Source: Pseudomonas sp. Ant30-3
GTDB taxonomy: Bacteria > Pseudomonadota > Gammaproteobacteria > Pseudomonadales > Pseudomonadaceae
Length of the DNA: 58,816 bases
Reading direction: 5' to 3'
Assembly (NCBI RefSeq): GCF_000690905.1
Contig: NZ_JMCL01000082.1
Span: 1-58,816 of the forward strand
In this document: in pieces, positions 24,417 to 33,111 of the stretch
How the letters are laid out: every line of letters starts with the position of its first letter
Numbering within the stretch: position 1 is the stretch's first letter
Position numbers and translations under genes: made by a program
Notes under the pieces: model-generated
The model's input: the letters and a program-made list of their open reading frames with translations, nothing else
Told to the model about the DNA's origin: nothing
Database searches by the model: none

Positions 24417-26303
24417 TCAGCGATTGCGGGTCAGCAATGCCGGTTTCTCACCACGTGGACGGCCTGGCAGTTGATCAAGTTGTTCAGGCGTCGGGAAACG
24501 ATCGGTTTTCGACTCCTTATGAATGATCTTCGGTGCCGGGCCGCGCGGGTTTTGCACCGCTGGCTCTGAAAGGGGCTTGTCGTCACGGGCTGGGCGACGG
24601 CTGCGGCCTTCTTCGCGGCGGGCCTGACCGTCACGCGGTGCGCCGTTGCGTGGGCCGCTGCGCTTGGCGGGCGGGGTGCCAGTGCTGGCGCCGTCGCTGC
24701 TGCGTGGACCGCTTTGCCGACCCTGTGGCTTGCCGCCGCGTGGAGCACCTGCGCCTGCAGTTGCACCTGCTGCCGTGCCAGGTGCCGGGGCACCCGGACG
24801 GCGACCACGGCCTTGGGCCGGTTTGGCTTGCGGAACGTAGTCAACGCGATTACCGAAATTATCGATGTCGTCGTCGAGGAACTCATCCGGGGCGCGATCA
24901 GCGGAAGCCGCACGTGGCGCCGGGCGCTGTTGCTCGCGCGCCGGTGTGCCTTCGCGCGGTTTGTGCTCACGCGCCGGACGATCGCCACGGCCAGTGGCAG
25001 CAGGTTTTTCCTTGCCGCCCTTGTCCTTGCCTTTGTCCTTGCGACCGCCGCCACCGCCACCGCCGTTCGGACCATCGCCGCGCGGGCCACGTGGATTGCG
25101 CGGGTTACGCACATCCGGACGCTCGCGGGCTTCAGGCTTCTCGGCTTCTACAGCGCTGGAGTCGAAACCCATCAGATCGCCATCGGCAATCTTCTGCTTG
25201 GTCATGCGCTCGATGCTTTTGAGCAGCTTCTCTTCGTCTGGCGCAACCAGCGAGATCGCTTCGCCCGAACGACCGGCACGGCCGGTACGGCCGATACGGT
25301 GAACGTAATCTTCATCGACGTTCGGCAGTTCGAAGTTGACCACGTGTGGCAACTGGTCGATGTCCAGACCACGAGCGGCGATATCGGTCGCCACGAGGAT
25401 GCGCACTTCACCGGCCTTGAAGTCGGCCAGGGCTTTGGTCCGCGCGTTCTGGCTCTTGTTGCCGTGGATCGCGACGGCGGTCAGGCCGTGTTTGTCCAGG
25501 TACTCGGCCAGACGGTTGGCGCCGTGTTTGGTACGAGTGAACACCAGCACCTGTTCCCAGGCGCCTGCGGTGATCAAGTGCGCCAGCAGCGAACGCTTGT
25601 GGTTGGCGGGCAGGCGGAAAACACGCTGTTCAATGCGCTCGACCGTAGTATTCGGCGGCGTGACTTCAATGCGTTCCGGGTTATGCAGGAGCTTGCCGGC
25701 GAGGTCGGTGATGTCTTTGGAGAACGTCGCCGAGAACAGCAGGTTCTGCCGCTTGCTCGGCAGACGGGCCAGCACCTTCTTCACGTCATGGACAAAGCCC
25801 ATGTCGAGCATGCGGTCGGCTTCGTCCAGCACGAGGATTTCCACGTGGGAAAGGTCAACGCTGCCTTGACCGGCGAGGTCGAGCAGCCGGCCCGGGCAGG
25901 CCACCAGCACGTCGACACCACGGGACATGGCCTGAACCTGCGGGTTCATGCCCACGCCGCCGAAGATGCAGGCGCTGACGAATTTCAGGTCACGGGCATA
26001 GACCTTGAAGCTTTCGTGTACTTGAGCCGCCAGTTCGCGGGTCGGCGTCAGGACCAGCACGCGGGGTTGGCGTGGACCGTGGCGCTGGGATTTGTCCGGG
26101 TGACCGTTGGGGAACAACCGCTCCAGAATCGGAAGGGCGAAGCCGCCGGTTTTACCAGTACCTGTCTGAGCCGCAACCATCAGGTCGCGACCTTGCAACA
26201 CGGCGGGAATGGCCCGCTGTTGCACCGGAGTAGGCTCGGTGTAGCCCGCCGCCTCGATGGCACGGACTAAAGCCTCGGAGAGACCGAGGGAAGCAAAGGA
26301 CAT
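24417..26303 (-). CDS. rhlE: DEAD-box ATP-dependent RNA helicase RhlE
   Basis: RNA helicase acting in ribosome assembly and RNA turnover, often cold-linked. The 628-residue protein has the Q motif and all core motifs: AAQTGTGKT (45-52), PTRELA, GG, DEAD in LDEADRMLDMGF (about 155), SAT in LLFSATFS, and HRIGRTGRAG. The catalytic core ends near residue 375. The remaining ~250 residues are a disordered, strongly basic Arg/Gly/Pro/Lys-rich tail, as in the long Pseudomonas RhlE proteins, expected to bind RNA. The start is ATG 26303 (MSFASLGLSEALV), preceded by AGGAT; a frame-matching start 11 codons upstream is not typical. A 248-base leader separates it from the upstream gene. Confidence 0.95.
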   Translation of the reverse strand: MSFASLGLSEALVRAIEAAGYTEPTPVQQRAIPAVLQGRDLMVAAQTGTGKTGGFALPILERLFPNGHPDKSQRHGPRQPRVLVLTPTRELAAQVHESFKVYARDLKFVSACIFGGVGMNPQVQAMSRGVDVLVACPGRLLDLAGQGSVDLSHVEILVLDEADRMLDMGFVHDVKKVLARLPSKRQNLLFSATFSKDITDLAGKLLHNPERIEVTPPNTTVERIEQRVFRLPANHKRSLLAHLITAGAWEQVLVFTRTKHGANRLAEYLDKHGLTAVAIHGNKSQNARTKALADFKAGEVRILVATDIAARGLDIDQLPHVVNFELPNVDEDYVHRIGRTGRAGRSGEAISLVAPDEEKLLKSIERMTKQKIADGDLMGFDSSAVEAEKPEARERPDVRNPRNPRGPRGDGPNGGGGGGGRKDKGKDKGGKEKPAATGRGDRPAREHKPREGTPAREQQRPAPRAASADRAPDEFLDDDIDNFGNRVDYVPQAKPAQGRGRRPGAPAPGTAAGATAGAGAPRGGKPQGRQSGPRSSDGASTGTPPAKRSGPRNGAPRDGQARREEGRSRRPARDDKPLSEPAVQNPRGPAPKIIHKESKTDRFPTPEQLDQLPGRPRGEKPALLTRNR

Positions 26304-26551
26304 GAGTAATCCTGTTTTAGTTAGGGCTTGGCCCAATGGGAGTCTTGCCTGGCGCGAATGGCGTTTAAGAGGAACGCAATCCCGTCCGGTCCTGCTGGGT
26401 CACGAAGGCTTGTCTGGAGTGCTCGCGCGGGCTGCAAAGCTGCGCTGTAGCGGGGTCGAGATGCCTTAAACGGTTCCGAGCGTCCGGGCGTGAGCCTGGC
26501 GGGAAGGCCGGAGTATAACAGAGCAATCACTGCGCGCCGCTTTCCTGCTGC

Positions 26552-27343
26552 TCAACGGTTTTTTTCGATGCTGTTCGTCACCTTGGCGGCGTTCGCGCCG
26601 GCAGCTGGCCCGGCTTCGTATCGCGCGCTCAGTTCCGCATAGGCGGGCTCACGTTTGAAGCGCTTGAGTTCGGCACCAAAGCGCTGCACCAGCAGGTCCA
26701 TGCCGGCATTGCGGCGCACTGCCAGAAACTGACTCTGCTGGCTGATGATGGTGGGATTTTCACTGATCTGGTCGCGGATATTCAGTTCGTCGAGCAAGTG
26801 CTGGCCGACGCGGCGGTCGGTGATCAGCAAGTCGATACGTCCCCGCACCAGTTTGCCGAAATTGGCTTCATGGCTGGGCGCGGACTCACGGGTGAACAGC
26901 GTCGAATTACGAAAGTCATCACTGTAGAGGTAGCCCGGCGAGGTACCGACAGTCAGGCCGCGCAGGTCTTCAAGGGTGCGGAACGGATGAGGGCGCTCGT
27001 TGGCGTAGAACATCACGAACTGCACTTCGGACAATGGCTCGCTCGGGTAGAGCAGGGACGCATCGCGCTCGGGGCTGTGGAAAATGTCCAGCGCGCCGTC
27101 GGCCTGGCCTTGCTCGAGCATGGACAGACAGCGCTTCCAGGGCAGGAATTGCCAATCCACTTCGATGCCCAGTCGTTTGAAGACGATGGCCGTCGTTTCA
27201 TAATCCAGGCCCAGTGCTTTGCCGTCTTGTTCATAGACATAGGGGGCCCATGGCTCGGTGACGATGCGCAGTTTCTCGCCCCGGGCAGTTACGCTCAGGC
27301 AAGTGAATAGCAGCACGGTGAGTAACTGGGCAATCCAAGGCAT
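26552..27343 (-). CDS. Orphan periplasmic solute-binding protein (SBP_bac_3 family)
   Basis: A 263-residue periplasmic binding protein of the amino-acid-binding type. Residues 1-22 are a signal peptide (MPWIAQLLTVLLFTCLSVTARG); the mature part starts EKLRIVTEPWAPYVYEQDGKALGLDYE, the family's ligand-binding start, followed by a second lobe with LRGLTVGTSPGYLY. No permease or ATPase genes are adjacent, so it may serve a distant transporter or be a sensory binding protein. The ligand cannot be told from sequence. It is 248 bases downstream of rhlE's start region on the same strand as metF, with a 206-base gap to metF. A second, differently ordered protein of this family lies at 54208. Confidence 0.85.
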   Translation of the reverse strand: MPWIAQLLTVLLFTCLSVTARGEKLRIVTEPWAPYVYEQDGKALGLDYETTAIVFKRLGIEVDWQFLPWKRCLSMLEQGQADGALDIFHSPERDASLLYPSEPLSEVQFVMFYANERPHPFRTLEDLRGLTVGTSPGYLYSDDFRNSTLFTRESAPSHEANFGKLVRGRIDLLITDRRVGQHLLDELNIRDQISENPTIISQQSQFLAVRRNAGMDLLVQRFGAELKRFKREPAYAELSARYEAGPAAGANAAKVTNSIEKNR

Positions 27344-27441
27344 GGCTGGAGATTACGACGAGAAACCGCAAAGAGCCAGAATCCGCATGCACAAGCTCTA
27401 CCTCCGTGTGTTGCTTCACATTTTAAGCAGCAAAAAAGCAA

Positions 27442-27507
27442 AAAATCGCCGCCTCATTTCACCTTGGGGCCCGTAGGAGCTGTCGAGTAAAACGAGGCTG
27501 CGATCTC
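27442..27507. repeat. Degenerate REP doublet (CGAGGCTGCGATCT class)
   Basis: Right arm CGTAGGAGCTGTCGAGTAAAACGAGGCTGCGATCT is intact; the left arm AAAATCGCCGCCTCATTTCACC has several mismatches. It lies between metF and the binding-protein gene. Confidence 0.7.
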
Positions 27508-27549
27508 TTGATCTTGCTTGGTGCTCTCAGCATGAAGCTTGCAGCTGCT

Positions 27550-28395
27550 TCACCGCGGCAACTGCAAATTATTCCACACCGCCAGGCTCGCTTCAGCCTG
27601 GTTCAACGTGTAGAAGTGCAACCCGGGAGCGCCGCCCTGCAACAGGCGTTCGCACATTTCGGTGATGACCTGCTCACCAAAACGCTGAATGCTCGCGGTG
27701 TCATCGCCGTAAGCTTCCAACTGCTTGCGGATCCAGCGCGGAATTTCCGCACCGCAGGCATCGGAGAAACGCGCGAGCTTGCTGTAATTGGTGATCGGCA
27801 TGATCCCCGGCACGATCGGGATGTTCACGCCCAGCGCGCGCACTCGTTCGACAAAATAGAAATAGCTGTCGGCGTTGAAGAAGTACTGAGTGATCGCACT
27901 GTCCGCGCCAGCGTTGGCCTTGCGCACGAAGTTGGCCAGATCGTCTTCAAAATTGCGCGCTTGCGGATGCATCTCCGGGTAGGCGGCGACTTCGATGTGG
28001 AAATGGTCGGCGGTTTCTTCACGAATGAATTCAACCAGATCATTGGCGTGGCGCATTTCACCGCTGGCCATGCCCATGCCCGAAGGCAGGTCGCCGCGCA
28101 GCGCAACAATGCGTTTGATGCCAGCCGATTTGTATTGAGCGAGCAGGTCGCGCAGGTCGGCCTTGCTGTCGCCAACGCAGGACAGATGCGGAGCGGCAGG
28201 GACTTTGACTTCGCTTTCAAGCTGCAACACGGTGTTGAGCGTGCGATCGCGGGTCGAACCACCTGCGCCGTAAGTGCAGGAGAAGAAATCGGGGTTGTAG
28301 GTGGCCAACTGACGGGCAGTGGCGAGCAGCTTTTCATGCCCAGCGTCGGTCTTCGTAGGGAAGAACTCGAAGCTGTAGCGACGGTCTTGGGACAT
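27550..28395 (-). CDS. metF: 5,10-methylenetetrahydrofolate reductase
   Basis: Flavoenzyme that supplies 5-methyl-tetrahydrofolate for methionine synthesis. 281 residues, TIM barrel: the catalytic Glu is in SFEFFPTKT near residue 8, and the THF/FAD segments FFSCTYGAGGSTRDRT and VALRGDLP are conserved. Start ATG at 28395 is preceded by AAGGAT with good spacing; the ATG six bases upstream is too close to that site. It is 181 bases downstream of ahcY on the same strand with a REPIN between, so it may be transcribed with ahcY from the SAH riboswitch-controlled promoter, placing two methyl-cycle genes under one signal. Confidence 0.96.
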   Translation of the reverse strand: MSQDRRYSFEFFPTKTDAGHEKLLATARQLATYNPDFFSCTYGAGGSTRDRTLNTVLQLESEVKVPAAPHLSCVGDSKADLRDLLAQYKSAGIKRIVALRGDLPSGMGMASGEMRHANDLVEFIREETADHFHIEVAAYPEMHPQARNFEDDLANFVRKANAGADSAITQYFFNADSYFYFVERVRALGVNIPIVPGIMPITNYSKLARFSDACGAEIPRWIRKQLEAYGDDTASIQRFGEQVITEMCERLLQGGAPGLHFYTLNQAEASLAVWNNLQLPR

Positions 28396-28442
28396 GGTCA
28401 TATCCTTGGAAACACGTAAACCTGTTGGGTCGGTTTGTCTGC

Positions 28443-28531
28443 AATCGCCAGCAAGCCGGCTCCTACAGGTTGTCGGTGTACGTTGAAATTGCGTACACCG
28501 CGCAATTGTAGGAGCCGGCTTGCTGGCGATT
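28443..28531. repeat. REPIN (GTAGGAGCCGGCTTGCTGGCGAT class) between ahcY and metF
   Basis: Perfect 25-base inverted arms. The centre itself carries a second dyad, CGGTGTACG/CGTACACCG, giving a nested hairpin. It lies in the intercistronic gap of co-directional genes. Confidence 0.95.
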
Positions 28532-28576
28532 CAGGCGACGCGGTAAATCAGAATACCGCGATCGCCAGTCAGCCGA

Positions 28577-29986
28577 TCAGTAACGGTAAGCGTGCGGCTT
28601 GAACGGGCCTTCGACGGTGACGCCGATGTAATCAGCCTGTTGCTTGGTCAACTGAGTGACCACGCCGCCGAAACCGCGGACCATTTCCAGGGCCACTTCT
28701 TCGTCGAGCTTCTTCGGCAGAACTTCAACGGTCAGGCGCTCGGCTTTCTGGGCTGGCGACAGATCGGCGTACTTCTGGCCGAACAGGAAGATCTGCGCGA
28801 GCACCTGGTTGGCGAACGAACCGTCCATGATGCGGCTTGGGTGACCGGTGGCGTTACCCAGGTTCACCAGGCGGCCTTCAGCCAGCAGAATCAGATAGTC
28901 ATCGTTCTGCGCATCGAACGAACCAGGACCGGTGCGGTGGATCTTGTGAACTTGCGGCTTCACTTCTTCCCATGCCCAGTTCTTGCGCATGAAAGCGGTG
29001 TCGATTTCGTTGTCGAAGTGGCCGATGTTGCACACCACAGCGCGCTTCTTCAGGGCTTTGAGCATGTTCGAATCGCACACATTGACGTTGCCGGTAGTGG
29101 TCACGATCAGGTCGATCTTGCCCAGCAGCGCTTTGTCGATGCTTGCTTCAGTGCCGTCGTTGATACCGTCGATGAACGGCGAAACCAGTTCAAAACCGTC
29201 CATGCAGGCTTGCATGGCGCAGATCGGGTCAACTTCGGACACTTTAACGATCATGCCTTCCTGACGCAGGGACTGAGAAGAGCCCTTGCCCACGTCACCG
29301 TAGCCGATGACCAGCGCTTGCTTGCCGGACAGCAAGTGGTCGGTACCACGCTTGATCGCATCGTTCAGGCTATGACGGCAGCCATACTTGTTGTCGTTCT
29401 TGCTCTTGGTCACCGAGTCGTTGACGTTGATGGCCGGGATTTTCAGCTCGCCCTTGGCCAGCATGTCCAGCAGGCGGTGAACGCCGGTGGTGGTTTCTTC
29501 GGTCACGCCATGAACGCGATCGAGAATGGCCGGGTATTTTTTGTGCAGCAGCTCGGTCAGGTCGCCGCCGTCGTCGAGGATCATGTTGGCATCCCAAGGC
29601 GCGCCATCTTTGAGGATGGTCTGCTCCAGGCACCACTCGTACTCTTCTTCGGTTTCGCCTTTCCAGGCGTAAACCGCGATGCCGGCAGCGGCGATGGCAG
29701 CAGCGGCCTGGTCTTGAGTCGAGAAAATGTTGCAGGACGACCAACGCACTTCGGCACCCAGGGCAACCAGGGTTTCGATCAGCACGGCGGTCTGAATGGT
29801 CATGTGGATGCAGCCGAGGATCTTCGCGCCTTTGAGCGGTTGTTCGGCGGAATACTTGCGACGCAGACCCATCAGGGCCGGCATTTCGGATTCGGCGATG
29901 ATGGTTTCGCGACGGCCCCAGGCAGCCAGGGACATGTCGGCAACTTTGTAATCGTTAAAATCTGCAGGCGTGATAACAGCGCTCAT
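28577..29986 (-). CDS. ahcY: S-adenosylhomocysteine hydrolase
   Basis: NAD-dependent enzyme that splits SAH into adenosine and homocysteine, clearing the inhibitor left by SAM-dependent methylation. 469 residues, a normal length for the bacterial form with the insert. Visible features: CIHMTIQTAVLIETL and the NAD-binding GYGDVGKGSSQSL (about residue 255), ATGHPSRIMDGSFANQ, and the C-terminal KPHAYRY in which the Lys-Tyr pair contacts NAD of the neighbouring subunit. The ATG at 29986 is preceded by GGAGG on the minus strand. Upstream lies an SAH riboswitch, so expression should rise with SAH. metF follows downstream. Confidence 0.98.
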   Translation of the reverse strand: MSAVITPADFNDYKVADMSLAAWGRRETIIAESEMPALMGLRRKYSAEQPLKGAKILGCIHMTIQTAVLIETLVALGAEVRWSSCNIFSTQDQAAAAIAAAGIAVYAWKGETEEEYEWCLEQTILKDGAPWDANMILDDGGDLTELLHKKYPAILDRVHGVTEETTTGVHRLLDMLAKGELKIPAINVNDSVTKSKNDNKYGCRHSLNDAIKRGTDHLLSGKQALVIGYGDVGKGSSQSLRQEGMIVKVSEVDPICAMQACMDGFELVSPFIDGINDGTEASIDKALLGKIDLIVTTTGNVNVCDSNMLKALKKRAVVCNIGHFDNEIDTAFMRKNWAWEEVKPQVHKIHRTGPGSFDAQNDDYLILLAEGRLVNLGNATGHPSRIMDGSFANQVLAQIFLFGQKYADLSPAQKAERLTVEVLPKKLDEEVALEMVRGFGGVVTQLTKQQADYIGVTVEGPFKPHAYRY

Positions 29987-29995
29987 GAAGAGCCT

Positions 29996-30017
29996 CCATT
30001 CGTATGTATGCGAATGG
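29996..30017 (-). promoter_or_regulatory. Hairpin adjoining the ahcY ribosome binding site
   Basis: On the minus strand CCATTCG and CGAATGG pair across eight bases, and the last bases of the stem run into GGAGG, the Shine-Dalgarno sequence of ahcY. It sits between the riboswitch aptamer and the start codon and could be the expression-platform element. Confidence 0.6.
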
Positions 30018-30108
30018 GCGCCGTTGTGCGTTTAGTGTCTGGCCGTGGCCAGGCAACGCCCCATCCGAGCCTGACAGGTCGAACCTGCTGCAGCGCCCCT
30101 CGGACAGG
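30014..30108 (-). promoter_or_regulatory. S-adenosylhomocysteine (SAH) riboswitch
   Basis: The ahcY leader read on the minus strand contains the conserved aptamer pieces CCGAGGGGCGCTGCAGC near the 5' side, then CAGGCTCGGATGGGGC, a variable hairpin (CCTGGCCACGGCCAGA) and closing ACGGCGCCC, in the right order for the SAH riboswitch known upstream of ahcY in Pseudomonas and other proteobacteria. GCGCC/GGCGC and CCGAG/CTCGG pairings are visible. It turns on gene expression when SAH is high. Confidence 0.9.
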
Positions 30109-30305
30109 TGGCGGGAAAACGGACGTAAGTGAAAATGACCGTTCTGAAACGGTGGCGATTATAGCGGGCTATGCTGATCTTCCAAAGCGTTTCTATCGGT
30201 CAATGTCCGAACGGTAATCGAGACCATAGTCGATGCTCAATAGAGCTCTGGCCCGGGCTCTGCCATGATGACCGGCATCAATCGGCAAGACGGTCAGGAG
30301 TGAAT

Positions 30306-30704
30306 ATGAATTTCCACACCCGCAAATGGGTAAAACCCGAAGACCTCAACCCCAACGGCACGCTGTTCGGCGGCAGTCTGTTGCGCTGGCTCGACGAAGA
30401 AGCGGCGATCTACGCCATTGTGCAGCTGGGCAATCAGCGCGTGGTGACCAAGTACATCTCCGAAATCAACTTCGTCAGCGCATCCCGTCAGGGCGACATC
30501 ATCGAACTGGGCATCACCGCCACCGAGTTCGGTCGCACCTCGATCACCCTCAAATGCGAAGTGCGCAACAAGATCACCCGCAAAAGCATCCTCACGGTGG
30601 AGAAAATCGTCTTCGTCAATCTGGGCGAAGACGGCCTGCCGGCACCGCACGGCCGCACCGAAATCAAATACGTCAAAGACCAGTTTGAGGATAAGGCCGA
30701 GTAA
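30306..30704 (+). CDS. Acyl-CoA thioesterase, hotdog fold (YciA-type)
   Basis: A 132-residue single hotdog-domain protein that should hydrolyse acyl-CoA thioesters. It shows LNPNGTLFGGSLLRWLDEEAAIYA, with the Asn and acidic pair of the YciA/BACH active site, then the central strands KYISEINFVSASRQGDIIELGITATEFGRTS, and a C-terminal VFVNLGEDGLPAPHG. The ATG at 30306 follows AGGAG; a longer open frame upstream starts in the riboswitch promoter area and is not used. It is divergent from ahcY and is followed by a REPIN. Substrate range is not predictable. Confidence 0.9.
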   Translation: MNFHTRKWVKPEDLNPNGTLFGGSLLRWLDEEAAIYAIVQLGNQRVVTKYISEINFVSASRQGDIIELGITATEFGRTSITLKCEVRNKITRKSILTVEKIVFVNLGEDGLPAPHGRTEIKYVKDQFEDKAE

Positions 30705-30712
30705 CACGAGTC

Positions 30713-30808
30713 CGTAGGAGCCGGCTTGCTGGCGAAGGCGTCATCAGCATCACCGCAATAACCGCAATAACCGAGCCCAAGTCGATCGCCAGCAAGCCGG
30801 CTCCTACA
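30713..30808. repeat. REPIN (GTAGGAGCCGGCTTGCTGGCGA class) with internal tandem repeat
   Basis: Inverted arms GTAGGAGCCGGCTTGCTGGCGA and its complement. The centre contains CCGCAATAAC twice in tandem. Confidence 0.93.
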
Positions 30809-30893
30809 GAAAGCTCTTTTGTTTTGCGCTCAGTGAACAGCTTCGAACCGCGCGTGTCGTACCTTCATCGCACGCCACCGGTTCCGGAGTTAT

Positions 30894-31781
30894 ATGGACA
30901 CGCAAAAAGACGGCAAGACCCCGAACCTTTCGGCGCAAGAGAAACACGAGGTCGACAAAAATCAGCCACCGCGCGCTGCGGTGCTGCATGAAATTATCCG
31001 CAGCCAGGGCGATCAGGAGCTCGAACGCAGCGTCGCCGCCCTGTGGTGGTCGGCCTTGGCTGCCGGTCTGACCATGGGCCTGTCGCTGATGGCGATGGGG
31101 CTGCTCAATTCACGGCTGCCGGACGCCGAAGGCTTCAAGGTGATCGCCAGTTTTGGCTACTGCGCAGGCTTTCTTGCGGTGATTCTCGCCCGTCAGCAAC
31201 TGTTCACAGAGAACACCTTGACGGCCGTACTGCCGGTCATGACCAAACCGACGCTGAACAATTTTGGCCGGTTGATGCGCCTCTGGTCAGTGGTGCTGGT
31301 GGGTAACCTTTGCGGCACGATACTGGTCGCTTACGTGATGTTGCACCTGCCGATTTTCGACACCAAGACCGACCTCGCTTTCCTTGAGATCGGCCGCAAG
31401 GTCATGGAAAACGATGCAGGCAAAATGTTCGCCAAAGGCATCATTTCCGGCTGGATGATCGCCACCATGGTCTGGATGATCCCGTCCATGGAGAGCGCCA
31501 AGATGTGGATTATCGTCCTCATCACCTACCTCATGGCGCTGGGCGATTTCACGCACATCGTGGTGGGTTCGGCGGAAGTGTCGTACCTGGTCTTCGCCGG
31601 CGAATTGCCCTGGAAGGATTTCTGGCTGATTTTCGCCGGGCCTACTTTGGCGGGCAATATCATCGGCGGCAGCTTCATCTTTGGCCTGATTAGCCACGCA
31701 CAGATTCGCAGTGAGAGCGGGCCACCGAAGGAATCTGCGGATCAAGTCAAGAAGCCTGATCCGCAGGATCACAAAGCGTAA
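30894..31781 (+). CDS. yfdC: Formate/nitrite transporter family protein (YfdC-like)
   Basis: Pentameric channel-type inner-membrane protein of the FNT family. At 295 residues, with a charged cytoplasmic N-terminus (about 45 residues) and LERSVAALWWSALAAGLTMGLSLMA leading into six helices, it matches the E. coli YfdC subgroup rather than FocA. Visible family signatures: RQQLFTENTLTAVLPV (the FNT loop after helix 2), GNLCGTILVAY, LGDFTHIVVGSAEVSYLVF with the conserved His, and LAGNIIGGSFIFGLISHAQIR. The YfdC substrate is not established. ATG at 30894 follows GGAG. The TAA stop directly abuts the stop codon of the convergent antiporter gene with no base between. Confidence 0.9.
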   Translation: MDTQKDGKTPNLSAQEKHEVDKNQPPRAAVLHEIIRSQGDQELERSVAALWWSALAAGLTMGLSLMAMGLLNSRLPDAEGFKVIASFGYCAGFLAVILARQQLFTENTLTAVLPVMTKPTLNNFGRLMRLWSVVLVGNLCGTILVAYVMLHLPIFDTKTDLAFLEIGRKVMENDAGKMFAKGIISGWMIATMVWMIPSMESAKMWIIVLITYLMALGDFTHIVVGSAEVSYLVFAGELPWKDFWLIFAGPTLAGNIIGGSFIFGLISHAQIRSESGPPKESADQVKKPDPQDHKA

Positions 31782-33047
31782 TCAGTGATGCTCGGCCTGC
31801 GCCGCTGGCGCAGGCTCATCGCAGGTCACGCGCTTGACCAGCTTGCCAATCGTCAGGCCCTGCAACAGGATCGATGACAACACCACGATGTACGTGATGC
31901 TCAGCAACAGGTCTCGCTCCTCACCCAATGGCAGGGCGAGCGCCAGTGCCACCGAGACACCCCCGCGCAAACCACCCCAGGTCAGAATCCGGATCGTTCC
32001 GCGCGGCACCGTGCGCCAGCGTCGCAACAGCAGGATGGCTGGCGCTACGGTCAACAAGCGTGACAGCAGAATGGCGATTGCCAGCAATCCAGCGGCGAAA
32101 ACGTGCAACCAGTTGAACGGCAGCAGTAACAGCTCCATGCCGATCAGGGCGAACAGCAACGCGTTGAGCATGTCGTCGAGCAGCTCCCAGAAACCGTCCA
32201 GGTACTTGCGCGTCATGTCGTTCATCGCCAGGTTGCGGCCCAGGTTGCCGATGATCAAACCGGCGACCACCATCGCAATCGGCGCCGATACATGCAGTTC
32301 GCTCGCCATGGCCGAGCCGCCGATCACCAGTGCCAGGGTCAGCATGACCTCGATCTGGTGCTGCTCGATGCTCTTGATCATCAGGTACACGAGATAACCG
32401 ATCACCCCGCCGAACAGCGCGCCGCCAATCGCTTCGTGGGCGAACAGCATGGCCGTGGCGCCGAGGGTCGGAGTTTCACCCAGTTGCGCGATGCCCAGCA
32501 AGACGGTGAATACCACGACCGCAGTGCCGTCGTTGAACAGCGACTCACCGACGATGGTGGTTTTCAGCGGCTTGGATGCGTTGGCGGTGCGCAGCACGCC
32601 AAGCACGGCAATCGGGTCGGTCGGCGAGATCAAGGCGCCGAACAGCAGGCAGTACAGGAAACTCACGTGCCACCCGAACAGGGCAAAGATGTAATAGGCG
32701 AGGCTGCCGATCACGGCGGTCGCGATGAGTACGCCGAACGTCGCCAACAGCCCGATGGGCCAACGGTAGCTGCGCAAATCGTTGAGATTGACGTGCAGGG
32801 CGCCGGCAAACAGCAGGAACGACAGCATCCAGTTCATCAGCAGATCACCGAAGTCGATCTGGCCGATCAGCTGTTGAACACGTTCTTCCAGGCCGGGGTA
32901 GCCGAGCAGGCTCAGGCCTTGCAGCAACAAGGAAAACATCAGTGCAGTGACCATCACACCGATGGTCGGCGGCAGGCCGATGAAGCGGAAATTCACGTAA
33001 GTGAGAAGGGTGGTGAGGCAGATAAACGCAGCGACAAGCTCAAGCAT
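31782..33047 (-). CDS. Monovalent cation:proton antiporter, CPA1 (NhaP-like) family
   Basis: A 421-residue sodium or potassium/proton antiporter of the inner membrane. It has 12 or 13 hydrophobic helices and the CPA1 core motifs: FGALISPTDPIAVLGVLR (about residue 150), GESLFNDGTAVVVFTVLLG with the Asn-Asp pair (about 180), and the later TWGGLRGGVSVALALALP (about 375), the Gly-Arg motif. The cytoplasmic tail is very short (about 15 residues), shorter than NhaP types with regulatory domains. ATG at 33047 follows AAGGA. Its stop touches that of the convergent FNT gene. Ion specificity is not visible from sequence. Confidence 0.92.
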   Translation of the reverse strand: MLELVAAFICLTTLLTYVNFRFIGLPPTIGVMVTALMFSLLLQGLSLLGYPGLEERVQQLIGQIDFGDLLMNWMLSFLLFAGALHVNLNDLRSYRWPIGLLATFGVLIATAVIGSLAYYIFALFGWHVSFLYCLLFGALISPTDPIAVLGVLRTANASKPLKTTIVGESLFNDGTAVVVFTVLLGIAQLGETPTLGATAMLFAHEAIGGALFGGVIGYLVYLMIKSIEQHQIEVMLTLALVIGGSAMASELHVSAPIAMVVAGLIIGNLGRNLAMNDMTRKYLDGFWELLDDMLNALLFALIGMELLLLPFNWLHVFAAGLLAIAILLSRLLTVAPAILLLRRWRTVPRGTIRILTWGGLRGGVSVALALALPLGEERDLLLSITYIVVLSSILLQGLTIGKLVKRVTCDEPAPAAQAEHH

Positions 33048-33111
33048 CCGGGGTCCTTGGATGGGAGGTGGGTAGGAGGATTGTGTTTGGGCAGTTGAAC
33101 CGCGTCAGCTT

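Noticed and set aside
28592..30217. 541-codon open frame on the plus strand opposite ahcY, running into the riboswitch region
   Set aside because: Shadow of ahcY; the sequence has no recognisable domain, and the region beyond the gene is the SAH riboswitch.
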